From contig NC_092576.1 of the NCBI RefSeq assembly GCF_037975245.1, positions 39,113,111 to 39,177,110 on the forward strand: a stretch of 64,000 bases of DNA, written 5' to 3'. The position numbers and the translations under genes were made by a program. The DNA is from Apostichopus japonicus. Taxonomy: Eukaryota; Echinodermata; Holothuroidea; Aspidochirotida; Stichopodidae. Below are positions 1-12,248 of the stretch, piece after piece. Below the pieces are notes generated by a model. That model ran no database searches, had not been told where the DNA came from, and saw only the letters and a list, made by a program, of their open reading frames with translations. The first letter of the stretch is position 1; each line of letters opens with the position of its first letter.

Positions 1-616
1 TTCACTTTCTCCTTCCCTCTTTTTCGGGCCATTGCAGTTCTACAAGAAAAACAAGCAATAAATGAACAGAGGGCTTAGATAATAGTTTGTGACTTAACAT
101 TTGCATTCAAAGTTGTCTGTTATTATATGAGCTAATTCATTTTGGTTGGTAGAGGTGGGGGGGGGGGGTAAATGATTTTCCTATTGTGGTCACCTGGGCC
201 ATGTGCATGCATCAAAACTGTATTGGCCCCAAACATGCCACATATTCAAATATGGTCAACTTTGGCCAATTTACCTCACTGAGGCATTTAGTCACCATGA
301 GTGTTCATTGAGAATGTCTGAGAAGAATTTGTTAAGTATTGTAAAGACCTCGAGATAAGTTTAAGTGACTGATACAGCAATTTATTGAGTTATAGAAAAA
401 AATCACTGTAATTTATTTGTTATTCCTTTTTTTGTGGGGTTATTACTACCCAATGTGCTTGGGAGACAATGCTACAATTAATGGAAATAAGTGTATTTAT
501 AAATGTATAAGATGTGCAGGGCGAGTGATTAGTGAGGTACAGGAGGGACTGTGTTTGCGTAAGGTGGTTTACGGGGACCCGCATGTGACAACACACCTTC
601 GCTATGGGGACTGTGA

Positions 617-651
617 ACATTGTGGGGACCTGTATCAGGTCCCCATAATGT
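617..651. repeat. Imperfect palindrome with GGGGACC arms
   Basis: The left arm ACATTGTGGGGACCTG (617-632) pairs with CAGGTCCCCATAATGT (636-651) across a three-base loop, with one mismatch in 16 pairs. A related copy of the arm occurs at 745-762 (CACACATTGTGGGGACCT). The satellite unit carries the same word in the other orientation (GGTCCCCATAATGTGTGTG), so unique flank and satellite share it. Its function is unknown. Confidence 0.75.
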
Positions 652-1058
652 TTTGCTAATAAAAAACTTATTTTGCATGTTTTAGATGAAAATAAGGCTT
701 TTTAATTTTTTTTAATTTTTCCTTCTTTCTTGAAAATTTTTCAACACACATTGTGGGGACCTAAGGTATTTTTGAAGAGCGCCCCCCAAAATGTGTAACT
801 CTATGTACAAATAGTATACAGAAAATTCAAAAGCCAGGCTCTGGTTACCAAAGCCACATTTCAAGGGCGCAGGCTGGTGTTAGCCTGGCAAAGAGGGGGG
901 ATGCCTTTTTTCAGGAAAGTGGAACTCGGTTTCAAAGAGCAAGTACATGTATTTACTCACATCATTAGATCCATCAATTGTATAACCTGCTTAGTGTTGG
1001 ATAGAGCTTTTAGTATGAAAAGGAGTTTTTTAGGGGTTTACAAGAAATTTTCAGTGCA

Positions 1059-1088
1059 GGGTGGGGTGGGGAGGGGAGGGGAGGGGGC
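1059..1088 (+). other. G-quadruplex motif
   Basis: Five runs of four or more G separated by single T or A bases (GGGGTGGGGAGGGGAGGGG followed by AGGGGG) meet the usual G-quadruplex pattern with one-base loops. Folding and function are inferred, not shown. Confidence 0.8.
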
Positions 1089-1455
1089 ATGGTGGCAATA
1101 ATGCCAGCACCACTTTTGGTTGGCAAGCAGTGTATGGAGAAGGCTGTTGCTAAAATATGATCCCAGATTGCATGAAAATGGTATGTACTTCCCAACATTG
1201 TTTGCATCTATGCATTCTTTTGTCTGGGAGTTCATGTTTTAGAAGTTTACACCTCCATAAACAGATATAAATAGTTGGAAAGATTTCACTTAGGCCTACT
1301 AGTAGGTAATAATTGTGAATTGACCATTTGTCAATATCAATATACAAAAGCATGATACAGCCTGCTTAAATAGTAGCCGTAGCCTGTATATGCTGAAGGT
1401 ATTCCATACGGGGATTTTGTCGTAAATTAATTGTTAGAACTCTTTTTTCTTCAAG

Positions 1456-1699
1456 GTTACAGAATAGCCTATGTAATAATATAAGAGATTTTCATAGTTT
1501 AAATACTCTCTTTCACCTAAATTTGACATACTTTTTAAGAGTTCTGTACATGCAAGTACAGAATTTATTGAAAACAAGTTCCAGGTATTCATGTATGACG
1601 AATTCAGATAAAGCATATTTTGAGTATGGACGGAATTTGGCACCTGAGCCATCTAGCGATTCTTATCAAGATCTGTCAACTTGTCACAATGCTAAACTG
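1456..1699 (+). CDS. Candidate internal coding exon, unknown protein
   Basis: A plus-strand frame stays open through this stretch and ends at a consensus 5' splice donor: CTG at 1697-1699 followed by GTAAGT at 1700-1705. A pyrimidine-rich acceptor (CTCTTTTTTCTTCAAG) ends at 1455 and sets the start used here. AG at 1462 or 1582 are alternatives, so the left border is uncertain. The last 40 or so codons read like protein (…EYGRNLAPEPSSDSYQDLS…, charged and Ser-rich), ending in codon phase 0 at Lys-Leu. I recognise no domain. The next candidate exon at 2293 continues in the same phase. Transcript evidence would be needed to tell a real exon from a chance frame. Confidence 0.3.
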
Positions 1700-2292
1700 G
1701 TAAGTATAAATTTTATTGCTTCAGAACTATATCTGTACAAGTAATGTTGCTGTTGTAATCACTTTTATACTTTTTAGCAATTTAAAATTACACTTTAGAA
1801 GTTGCACAATGATGAGTACTATTTCTAATAACATGTTTATGCTATTTATGCAGGCTTCATGCTAATTGGTAAAACCTGCAGTTACAATTGGTGGCAGATA
1901 TATACTTTACATGATTGGCATAAAAGCTTTGTATTCATATAGGCTCAATGGGAATATAAGATACAACAAAATAGAACAGAGGTTCGGTGGTTCTGTGACA
2001 CTCTACTAGGCAAGAAATTGCATTCTTTCCAACCGAGATAATTTGTTTTTATTTCACTTCAAATTGTGCCATATATACGGTTTTCTGTGACACTTTAATG
2101 ACAAGTAGTGTTATATGCTATGATGATTGCTCTTCACCCTGGAATTCATTCCAGCAGTTGCAACTCCTATTGTTTAATTAATGTGGTATTATTTATCTTA
2201 ATCATAATTGCCCTCATGGAGATACAAGGAATGTACAACAGAAAGTTTGTAATATCTTGACATGGACATTTTCTTTATTTCTTCATATTTAG

Positions 2293-2352
2293 ATCAAACA
2301 ACTTCCACATCATCAAGGGAAAAGGAATTTTTTGTTCACTATAGATAGCTAA
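2293..2352 (+). CDS. Candidate terminal coding exon, unknown protein
   Basis: A textbook acceptor (TTTCTTTATTTCTTCATATTTAG split by its pyrimidine tract, AG at 2291-2292) opens this exon. Read in phase 0 from the donor at 1699, it encodes 19 residues (IKQLPHHQGKRNFLFTIDS) and then TAA at 2350-2352. Twelve bases after the stop is a second strong donor, GCAG at 2361-2364 followed by GTAAGT, so the 3' UTR would itself be spliced. The next exon would lie in or beyond the satellite array that starts about 90 bp downstream. The implied intron is 1700-2292 (593 bp). I recognise no family. It could be a lncRNA exon or a chance match. Confidence 0.3.
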   Translation: MKQLPHHQGKRNFLFTIDS

Positions 2353-2959
2353 GGCAAGAAGCAGGTAAGTTCAGGGCATGCATACTACTCTGTAAATATG
2401 CATCAAAGTAATGCATTTATATCCCAGAGAGTATAACATCTTTAATAATATCAAACAATTCAAAGCTTTGATGTTACTCTAAATTGGTAAACTGTTTAAT
2501 CTTGAATAAGGTCAGTGTAGAAAATTACCTTGTCTAACTTTTACCGGCTACCTCCCATATGTGAAACCATTATGTTGGGCAAGGGGGGAGGGGGGGGATG
2601 GTGAGGGGGCAACTGGGAAAGCAGGTTTGTATGTTAGCGCTGTCATTCGCATAGCATATTTGAAAGCATAGGATTTTATGTGAATTCATCCTTGTTGAAT
2701 GGGATGGAGGGTCGGTGGGGGGGGGGGGGAAGGGGTGGATCCAAGTGACTTGGCTGCCCTCTTGGACATAATTTGCTTTTATCCCTGCTACATAAAGTTT
2801 GATATGTCTTGAAAATTACAGATTGTACACTATCACACTATCTAGCTCAGTGCATGGGGCAGTTGGTGTCGGTTACTATGGAATCAGGTACCGTATACAG
2901 GGTTAGACCTCCATAATGCCCTAATATTGTGATATTATGTCTAAATAATGTTTTCATAT

Positions 2960-2983
2960 CATTCCACTAGTTGAGTGGGAATG
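2960..2983. repeat. Hairpin conserved in satellite units (example)
   Basis: CATTCCACT (2960-2968) and AGTGGGAATG (2974-2983) form a nine-pair stem with one bulged G and a loop AGTTG. The same sequence occurs in nearly every unit of both arms, for example reversed at 38531-38554. Some right-arm units read CTAGTGAAATG, which breaks one pair. It may be a fixed protein-binding or cruciform-forming site; that role is inference. Confidence 0.7.
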
Positions 2984-3118
2984 AGGGGTGGTTATGATTG
3001 GAAAGCGCCATTAAGAAAATACGCTGTTGCATATGCTACATTCATACAATTTGATATATCTCAGAGAAAATATGGTTGTACACTGTTGTGGTTTTCTCAT
3101 ATTGTTCCAGAAAGATTT

Positions 3119-3940
3119 TTTTACCATTTCCAACAGCATAGATTAAGGTGATGTATATTAAATGTAATGTAGAATGTTTTTTTTTTTTTTCAACTATTAG
3201 GGTCCCCATAATGTGTGTGAGAATTTAATGAACAGTCTAATATTAATTTTTGACCATCTTATTTCCACCGTTTCAAAGTTTCGATGTCATTCCAAATTGG
3301 TAAACTGCTTAGACTCAAATACATCAGTGTAGAAAATTACCTTGTACAACTTTTACAGGCTCCACCTATATGTGGATCCATCATGTGGTGCAGTTAGGGG
3401 TTGGGGGGGGGGGGGTTGCTGGTTTTTTTTACCATTTCCAACAGCATAGATTGAGCTGATGTATATTAAATGCTAGGTAAAAGGTTTTTTTTCAACTTTT
3501 AGGGTCCCCATAATGTGTGTGAGAATTTAAGGAACAGTCTAATATTAACTTTTGAACATCTTATTTCCACCGATTCAGAGTTCCAATGTCATTCCAAATT
3601 GGTAAACTGCTTAGACTCAAATACATCAGTGTAGAAAATTACCTTGTACAACTTTTACAGGCTCCACCCATATGTGGATCCATCATGTGGTGCAGTTAGG
3701 GGTTGGGGGGGGTTGCTGTTTTTTTTTACCATTTCCAACAGCATAGATTGAGGTGATCAGGTGATGTATATTAAATGCTAGGTAGAAATGTTTTTTTCTA
3801 ACTTTTAGGGTCCCCATAATGTGTGTGAGAATTTAAGGAACAGTCTAATATTAAGAAATGTTAAGAATATACACTGTTGCATATGCTACATTCAAACAAT
3901 TTGATATATCTCAGAGAAAATAGGGTTGTACACTGTTACT
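3119..3940 (+). repeat. Multiplied ~300 bp module in first left unit
   Basis: The segment starting TTACCATTTCCAACAGCATA recurs at about 3120, 3428 and 3726 (spacings about 308 and 298 bp). Each copy runs through GGGTCCCCATAATGTGTG to the GGTGCAGTTAGGGG G-run. The third copy is cut at about 3855. It is then rejoined to unit sequence ending in the short-type junction GTTACTGCAACTGGG near 3937. The same module is single in ordinary units and missing in the 466 bp units. Confidence 0.85.
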
Positions 3941-4967
3941 GCAACTGGGAAAGCAGGTTTGAGCTCTCATTAGGATCAAATATTTGAAAGCATAGGATTT
4001 TTTGTGAATTCATCCTTGTTGAATGGGATGAAGGGTCAGTGGGGGGGGGGTGGATCCAAGTGACTTGGCTGCCCTCTTGGACATAATTTGCTTTTGTCCC
4101 TGCTACATAAAGTTTGATATGTCTTGAAAATTACAGATTGTACACTATCTAGCTCATTGCATGGGGCAGTTGGTGTCGGTTACTATGGAATCAGGTACCG
4201 TATACAGGGTTAGACCTCCATAATGCCCTAATATTGTGATATTATGTCTAAATAATGTTTTCATATCATTCCACTAGTTGAGTGGGAATGAGGGGTGGAG
4301 ATGATTGGAAAGCGCTATTGAGAAAATACGCTGTTGCATATGCTACATTCATACAATTTGATATATCTCAGAGAAAATAGGGTTGTACACTGTTAAGGTT
4401 TTCTCCTATTATTTGAGAAAGATTTTTTTACTATTTCCAACAGCACAGATTAAGGTGCATTAAATGATAGGTAATTTTATTTTTGTTTTCAACTTTTAGG
4501 GTCCCATTATGTATGTGAGAATTTAATGAACATCTACCATTAATTTTTGACCATCTTATTTCCACCATTTCAAGGTTTCCATGTCATCCCAAATTGGTAA
4601 ACTGCTTAGACTCAAATACATCAGTGTAGAAAATTACCTTGTACAACTTTTACAGGCTCCACCAATATATGGAACCATCATGTGGAGCAGAAAGGGGGAG
4701 GGGGAGGGGTAGCAACTGGGAAAGCAGGTTAGAGCTCTCATTAAGATCAAATATTTGAAAGCATAGGATTTTATGTGAATTCGTCCTTGTTGAATGGGAT
4801 GGAGGGTCGGTGGGGGGGGGGGGGTGGATACAAGTGACTTGGCTGCCCTCTTGGACATAATTTGCTTTTATCCCTGCTACATAAAGTTTGATATGTCTTG
4901 AAAATTACAGATTGTACACTATCTAGCTCATTGCATGGGGCAGTTGGTGTCAGTTAGTATGGAATCA

Positions 4968-7900
4968 GGTACCGTATACAGGGTTAGACCTCCATAATGC
5001 CCTAATATTGTGATATTATGTCTAAATAATGTTTTCATATCATTCCACTAGTTGAGTGGGAATGAGGGGTGGTTATGATTGGAAAGCGTCATTAAGAAAA
5101 TACGCTGTTGCATATGCTACATTCATATTATTTGATATATCTCAGAGAAAATATGGTTGTACACTGTTGTGGTTTCTCATATTGTTCCAGAAAGATTTTT
5201 TTTACCATTTCCAACAGCATAGATTAAGGTGATGTATATTAAATGTAATTTAGAAGGTTTTTTTTTCAACTATTAGGGTCCCCATAATGTGTGTGAGAAT
5301 TTAATGAAGTCTAATATTAATTTTTGACCATCTTATTTCCACCGTTTCAAAGTTTCGATGTCATTCCAAATTGGTAAACTGCTTAGACTCAAATACATCA
5401 GTGTAGAAAATTACCTTGTACAACTTTTACAGGCTCCACCCATATGTGGATCCATCATGTGGTGCAGTTAGGGGTGCAAGGGCGGGGGTTGCTGTAGAGG
5501 GCAACTGGGAATGCAGGTACATAGGTTTGAGATCTCATTAATATCAAATATTTGAAAGCATAGGATTTTATGTGTATTCATCCTTGTTGAATGGGATGGA
5601 GGGTGGGGAGGGGGTGGGTCCAAGGGGCTTGGCAGGAGATTATTTGCTTTCATCCCTACTAAATAAAGTTTGATATGAAATTACAGATTGTTCACTATCT
5701 AGCTCATTGCACGGAGCAATTGGTGTGGGTTACTATGGAATCAGGTACCGTATACAGGGTTAGACCTCCATGATGCCCTAATATTGTGATATTATGTCTA
5801 AATAATGTTGTCATATCATTCCACTAGTTGAGTGGGAATGAGGGGTGGAGATGATTGGAAACGCTATTGAGAAAATACGCTGTTGCATATGCTACATTCA
5901 TACAATTTGATATATCTCAGAGAAAATAGGGTTGTACACTGTTACTGCAACTGGGAAAGCAGGTTTGAGCTCTCATTAGGATCAAATATTTGAAAGCATA
6001 GGATTTTTTGTGAATTCATCCTTGTTGAATGGGATGAAGGGTCAGTGGGGGGGGGGGGTGGATCCAAGTGACTTGGCTGCCCTCTTGGACATAATTTGCT
6101 TTTGTCCCTGCTATATAAAGTTTGATATGTCTTGAAAATTACAGATTGTACACTATCACACTATCTAGCTCAGTGCATGGGGCAGTTGGTGTCGGTTACT
6201 ATGGAATCAGGTACCGTATACAGGGTTAGACCTACATAATGCCCTAATATTGTGAATTTATGTCTTAATAATGTTTTCATATCATTCCACTAGTTGAGTG
6301 GGAATGAGGGGTGGAGGTGATTGGAAAGCGCTATTGAGAAAATACGCTGTTGCATATGCTACATTCATACAATTTGATATATCTCAGAGAAAATAGGGTT
6401 GTACACTGTTAAGGTTTTCTCCAATTGTTTGAGGAAGATTTTTTTTACCATTTCCAACAGCACAGATTAAGGTGTATAAAATGATAGGTAATTTTATTTT
6501 TGTTTTCAACTTTTAGGGTCCCATTATGTATGTGAGAATTTAATGAACATCTACCATTAATTTTTGACCATCTTATTTCCACCATTTCAAGGTTTCCATG
6601 TCATCCCAAATTGGTAAACTGCTTAGACTCAAATACATCAGTGTAGAAAATTACCTTGTACAGCTTTTACAGGCTCCACCAATATATGGAACCATCATGT
6701 GGAGCAGAAAGGGGGAGGGGAGGGTTAGCAACTGGGAAAGCAGGTTAGAGCTCTCATTAAGATCAAATATTTGAAAGCATAGGATTTTATGTGAATTCGT
6801 CCTTGTTGAATGGGATGGAGGGTCGGTGGGGGGGGGGGGATCCAAGTGACTTGGCTGCCCTCTTGGACATAATTTGCTTTGAACCCTGCTACATAAAGTA
6901 TGATATGTCTTGAAAATTACAGATTGTACACTATCTAGCTCATTGCATGGGGCAGTTGGTGTCAGTTAGTATGGAATCAGGTACCATATACAGGGTTAGA
7001 CCTCCATAATGCCCTAATATTGTGATATTATGTCTAAATAATGTTTTCATATCATTCCACTAGTTGAGTGGGAATGAGGGGTGGTTATGATTGGAAAGCG
7101 CCATTAAAAAAAAATATGCTGTTGCATATGCTACATTCATACAATTTGATATATCTCAGAGAAAATAGGGTTGTACACTGTTTTGGTTTTCTCATATTGT
7201 TCCAGAAAGATTTTTTTTACCATTTCCAACAGCATAGATTAAGGTGATGTATATTAAATGTAATGTAGAATGTTTTTTTTTTTTTTCAACTATTAGGGTC
7301 CCCATAATGTGTGTGAGAATTTAATGAACAGTCTAATATTAATTTTTGACCATCTTATTTCCACCGTTTCAAAGTTTCGATGTCATTCCAAATTGGTAAA
7401 CTGCTTAGACTCAAATACATCAGTGTAGAAAATTACCTTGTACAACTTTTACAGGCTCCACCCATATGTGGATCCATCATGTGGTGCAGTTAGGGGTGCG
7501 GGGGGCGGGGGTTGCTGTAGAGGGCAACTGGGAATGCAGGTACATAGGTTTGAGATCTCATTAATATCAAATATTTGAAAGCATAGGATTTTATGTGTAT
7601 TCATCCTTGTTGAATGGGATGGAGGGTGGGGAGGGGGTGGGTCCAAGGGGCTTGGCAGGAAATTATTTGCTTTTATCCCTGCTAAATAAAGTTTGATATG
7701 TCTTGAAAATTACAGATTGTTCACTATCTAGCTCATTGCACGGAGCAATTGGTGTGGGTTACTATGGAATCAGGTATCGTATACAGGGTTAGACCTCCAT
7801 GATGCCCTAATATTGTGATATTATGTCTAAATAATGTTGTCATATCATTCCACTAGTTGAGTGGGAATGAGGGGTGGAGGTGATTGAAAAGCGCTATTGA

Positions 7901-10232
7901 GAAAATACGCTGTTGCATATGCTACATTCATACAATTTGATATATCTCAGAGAAAATAGGGTTGTACACTGTTACTGCAACTGGGAAAGAAGGTTTGAGC
8001 TCTCATTAGGATCAAATATTTGAAAGCATAGGATTTTATGTGAATTCATCCTTGTTGAATGGGATGGAGGGTCAGTGGGGGGGGGGGTGGATCCAAGTGA
8101 CTTGGCTGCCCTCTTGGACATAATTTGCTTTTGTCCCTGCTATATAAAGTTTGATATGTCTTGAAAATTACAGATTGTACACTATCACACTATCTAGCTC
8201 AGTGCATGGGGCAGTTGGTGTCGGTTACTATGGAATCAGGTACCGTATACAGGGTTAGACCTACATAATGCCCTAATATTGTGAATTTATGTCTTAATAA
8301 TGTTTTTATATCATTCCACTAGTTGAGTGGGAATGAGGGGTGGAGGTGATTGGAAAGCGCTATTGAGAAAATACGCTGTTGCATATGCTACATTCATACA
8401 ATTTGATATATCTCAGAGAAAATAGGGTTGTACACTGTTACGGTTTTCTCCTATTTGAGGAAGATTTTTTTTACCATTTCCAACAGCACAGATTAAGGTG
8501 TATAAAATGATAGGTAATTTAATTTTTGTTTTCAACTTTTAGGGTCCCATTATGTATGTGAGAATTTAATGAACATCGCTACCATTAATTTTTGACCATC
8601 TTATTTCCACCATTTCAAGGTTTCGATGCCATCCCAAATCGGGAAACTGCTTAGACTCAAATACATCAGTGTAGAAAATTACCTTGTACAACTTTTACAG
8701 GCTCCACCAATATGTGGAACCATCATGTGGAGCAGAAAGGGGGAGGGGGGGGGGTAGCAACTGGGAAAGCAGGTTAGAGCTCTCATTAAGATCAAATATT
8801 TGAAAGCATAGGATTTTGTGTGTATTCATCCTTGTTGAATGAGATGGAGGGTGGGGAGGGGGTGGGTCCAAGGGGCTTGGCAGGAGATTATTTGCTTTTA
8901 TCCCTGCTAAATAAAGTTTGATATGTCTTGAAAATTACAGATTGTTCACTATCTAGCTCATTGCACGGAGCAATTGGTGTGGGTTACTATGGAATCAGGT
9001 ACCGTATACAGGGTTAGACCTCCATGATGCCCTAATATTGTGATATTATGTCTAAATAATGTTTTCATATCATTCCACTAGTTGAGTGGGAATGAGGGGT
9101 GGAGATGATTGGAAAGCGCTATTGAGAAAATACGCTGTTGCATATGCTACATTCATACAATTTGATATATCTCAGAGAAAATAGGGTTGTACACTGTTAC
9201 TGCATCTGGGAAAGCAGATTTGAGCTCTCATTAGGATCAAATATTTGAAAGCATATAGGACTTAATGTGAATTCATCCTTGTTGAATGGGATGGAGGGTC
9301 AGTGGGGGGGGGGGGGTGGATACAAGTGACTTGGCTGCCCTCTTGGACATAATTTGCTTTTGTCCCTGCTATATAAAGTTTGATATGTCTTGAAAATTAC
9401 AGATTGTACACTATCACACTATCTAGCTCAGTGCATGGGGCAGTTGGTGTCGGTTACTATGGAATCAGGTACCGTATACAGGGTTAGACCTACATAATGC
9501 CCTAATATTGTGAATTTATGTCTTAATAATGTTTTCATATCATTCCACTAGTTGAGTGGGAATGAGGGGTGGAGATGATTGGAAATCGCTATTGAGAAAA
9601 TACGCTGTTGCATATGCTACATTCATACAATTTGATATATCTCAGAGAAAATAGGGTTGTACACTGTTAAGGTTTTCTCCTATTCTTTGAGAAAGATTTT
9701 TTTACCATTTCCAACAGCACAGATTAAGGTGCATTAAATGATAGGTAATTTTATTTTTGTTTTCAACTGTTAGGGTCCCATTATGTATGTGAGAATTTAA
9801 TGAACATCTACCATTAATTTTTGACCATCTTATTTCCACCATTTCAAGGTTTCCATGTCATCCCAAATTGGTAAACTGCTTAGACTCAAATACATCAGTG
9901 TAGAAAATTACCTTGTACAACTTTTACAGGCTCCACCAATATATGGAACCATCATGTGGAGCAGAAAGGGGGAGGGGAGGGGTAGCAACTGGGAAAGCAG
10001 GTTAGAGCTCTCATTAAGATCAAATATTTGAAAGCATAGGATTTTATGTGAATTCGTCCTTGTTGAATGGGATGGAGGGTCGGTGGGGGGGGATCCAAGT
10101 GACTTGGCTGCCCTCTTGGACATAATTTGCTTTTATCCCTGCTACATAAAGTTTGATATGTCTTGAAAATTACAGATTGTACACTATCTAGCTCATTGCA
10201 TGGGGCAGTTGGTGTCAGTTAGTATGGAATCA
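4968..10232 (+). repeat. Higher-order block alpha, first copy
   Basis: Unit intervals run 776, 466, 770, 793, 466, 759, 470, 765. The same order recurs from 12249 (776, 463, 772, 790, 464, 762, 469, 768). Private variants match at an offset of about 7281 bp: the AAGCGTCATTAAG and TTCATATTATTTG spellings near 5086 and 5125, and the shortened TTTGATATGAAATTACAG near 5670. Differences are mostly in G-run lengths. Confidence 0.85.
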
Positions 10233-12248
10233 GGTACCATATACAGGGTTAGACCTCCATAATGCCCTAATATTGTGATATTATGTCTAAATAATGTTTT
10301 CATATCATTGCACTAGTTGAGTGGGAATGAGGGGTGGTTACGATTGGAAAGCTCCATTAAGAAAATATGCTGTTGCATATGCTACATTCATACAATTTGA
10401 TATATCTCAGAGAAAATAGGGTTGTACACTGTTTTGGTTTTCTCATATTGTTCCAGAAAGATTTTTTTTACCATTTCCAACAGCATAGATTAAGGTGATG
10501 TATATTAAATGTAATGTAGAATGTTTTTTTTTCAACTATTAGGGTCCCCATAATGTGTGTGAGAATTTAATGAAGTCTAATATTAATTTTTGACCATCTT
10601 ATTTCCACCGTTTCAAAGTTTCGATGTCATTCCAAATTGGTAAACTGCTTAGACTCAAATACATCAGTGTAGAAAATTACCTTGTACAACTTTTACAGGC
10701 TCCACCCATATGTGGATCCATCATGTGGTGCAGTTAGGGGTGCGGGGGTTGCTGTAGAGGGCAACTGGGAATGCAGGTACATAGGTTTGAGATCTCATTA
10801 ATATCAAATATTTGAAAGCATAGGATTTTATGTGTATTCATCCTTGTTGAATGGGATGGAGGGTGGGGAGGGGGTGGGTCCAAGGGGCTTGGCAGGAGAT
10901 TATTTGCTTTTATCCCTGCTAAATAAAGTTTGATATGTCTTGAAAATTACAGATTGTTCACTATCTAGCTCATTGCACGGAGCAATTGGTGTGGGTTACT
11001 ATGGAATCAGGTACCGTATACAGGGTTAGACCTCCATGATGCCCTAATATTGTGATATTATGTCTAAATAATGTTTTCATATCATTCCACTAGTTGAGTG
11101 GGAATGAGGGGTGGAGATGATTGGAAAGCGCTATTGAGAAAATACGCTGTTGCATATGCTACATTCATACAATTTGATATATCTCAGAGAAAATAGGGTT
11201 GTACACTGTTACTGCATCTGGGAAAGCAGATTTGAGCTCTCATTAGGATCAAATATTTGAAAGCATATAGGACTTAATGTGAATTCATCCTTGTTGAATG
11301 GGATGGAGGGTCAGTGGGGGGGGGGGTGGATCCAAGTGACTTGGCTGCCCTCTTGGACATAATTTGCTTTTGTCCCTGCTATATAAAGTTTGATATGTCT
11401 TGAAAATTACAGATTGTACACTATCACACTATCTAGCTCAGTGCATGGGGCAGTTGGTGTCGGTTACTATGGAATCAGGTACCGTATACAGGGTTAGACC
11501 TACATAATGCCCTAATATTGTAAATTTATGTCTTAATAATGTTTTCATATCATTCCACTAGTTGAGTGGGAATGAGGGGTGGAGATGATTGGAAATCGCT
11601 ATTGAGAAAATACGCTGTTGCATATGCTACATTCATACAATTTGATATATCTCAGAGAAAATAGGGTTGTACACTGTTAAGGTTTTCTCCTATTCTTTGA
11701 GAAAGATTTTTTTACCATTTCCAACAGCACAGATTAAGGTGCATTAAATGATAGGTAATTTTATTTTTGTTTTCAACTTTTAGGGTCCCATTATGTATGT
11801 GAGAATTTAATGAACATCTACCATTAATTTTTGACCATCTTATTTCCACCATTTCAAGGTTTCCATGTCATCCCAAATTGGTAAACTGCTTAGACTCAAA
11901 TACATCAGTGTAGAAAATTACCTTGTACAACTTTTACAGGCTCCACCAATATATGGAACCATCATGTGGAGCAGAAAGGGGGAGGGGAGGGGTAGCAACT
12001 GGGAAAGCAGGTTAGAGCTCTCATTAAGATCAAATATTTGAAAGCATAGGATTTTATGTGAATTCGTCCTTGTTGAATGGGATGGAGGGTCGGTGGGGGG
12101 GGGGGTGGATACAAGTGACTTGGCTGCCCTCTTGGACATAATTTGCTTTTATCCCTGCTACATAAAGTTTGATATGTCTTGAAAATTACAGATTGTACAC
12201 TATCTAGCTCTTTGCATGGGGCAGTTGGTGTCAGTTAGTATGGAATCA
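10233..12248 (+). repeat. Higher-order block beta, first copy
   Basis: Intervals 777, 468, 771. It carries the private spelling CATTGCACTAGTTGAGTGG near 10307 and GATTGGAAAGCTCC near 10342. Both recur in the block at 20770-22783, 10537 bp later. Confidence 0.8.

Larger units (their letters stand above)
1..1440. other. Unique flanking DNA without recognised gene
   Basis: I see no convincing exon here. Open frames are short and without recognisable domains. The stretch holds a G-run near 157-168, a cluster of GGGGAC motifs at 570-660 (listed separately) and a G-quadruplex motif at 1059-1088. It could be intron of the gene whose candidate last exons lie at 1456-2352, but nothing here proves it. 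Confidence 0.5.

Noticed and set aside
417-659. 80-codon plus-strand frame with several Cys
   Set aside because: It crosses the GGGGACC palindrome and shows no domain or signal I recognise; it starts at a non-ATG codon in AT-rich sequence.
2960-2983. CENP-B box in the satellite
   Set aside because: The conserved dyad does not match the CENP-B box pattern (TTCG….A..CGGG), and no other site in the unit does by eye.
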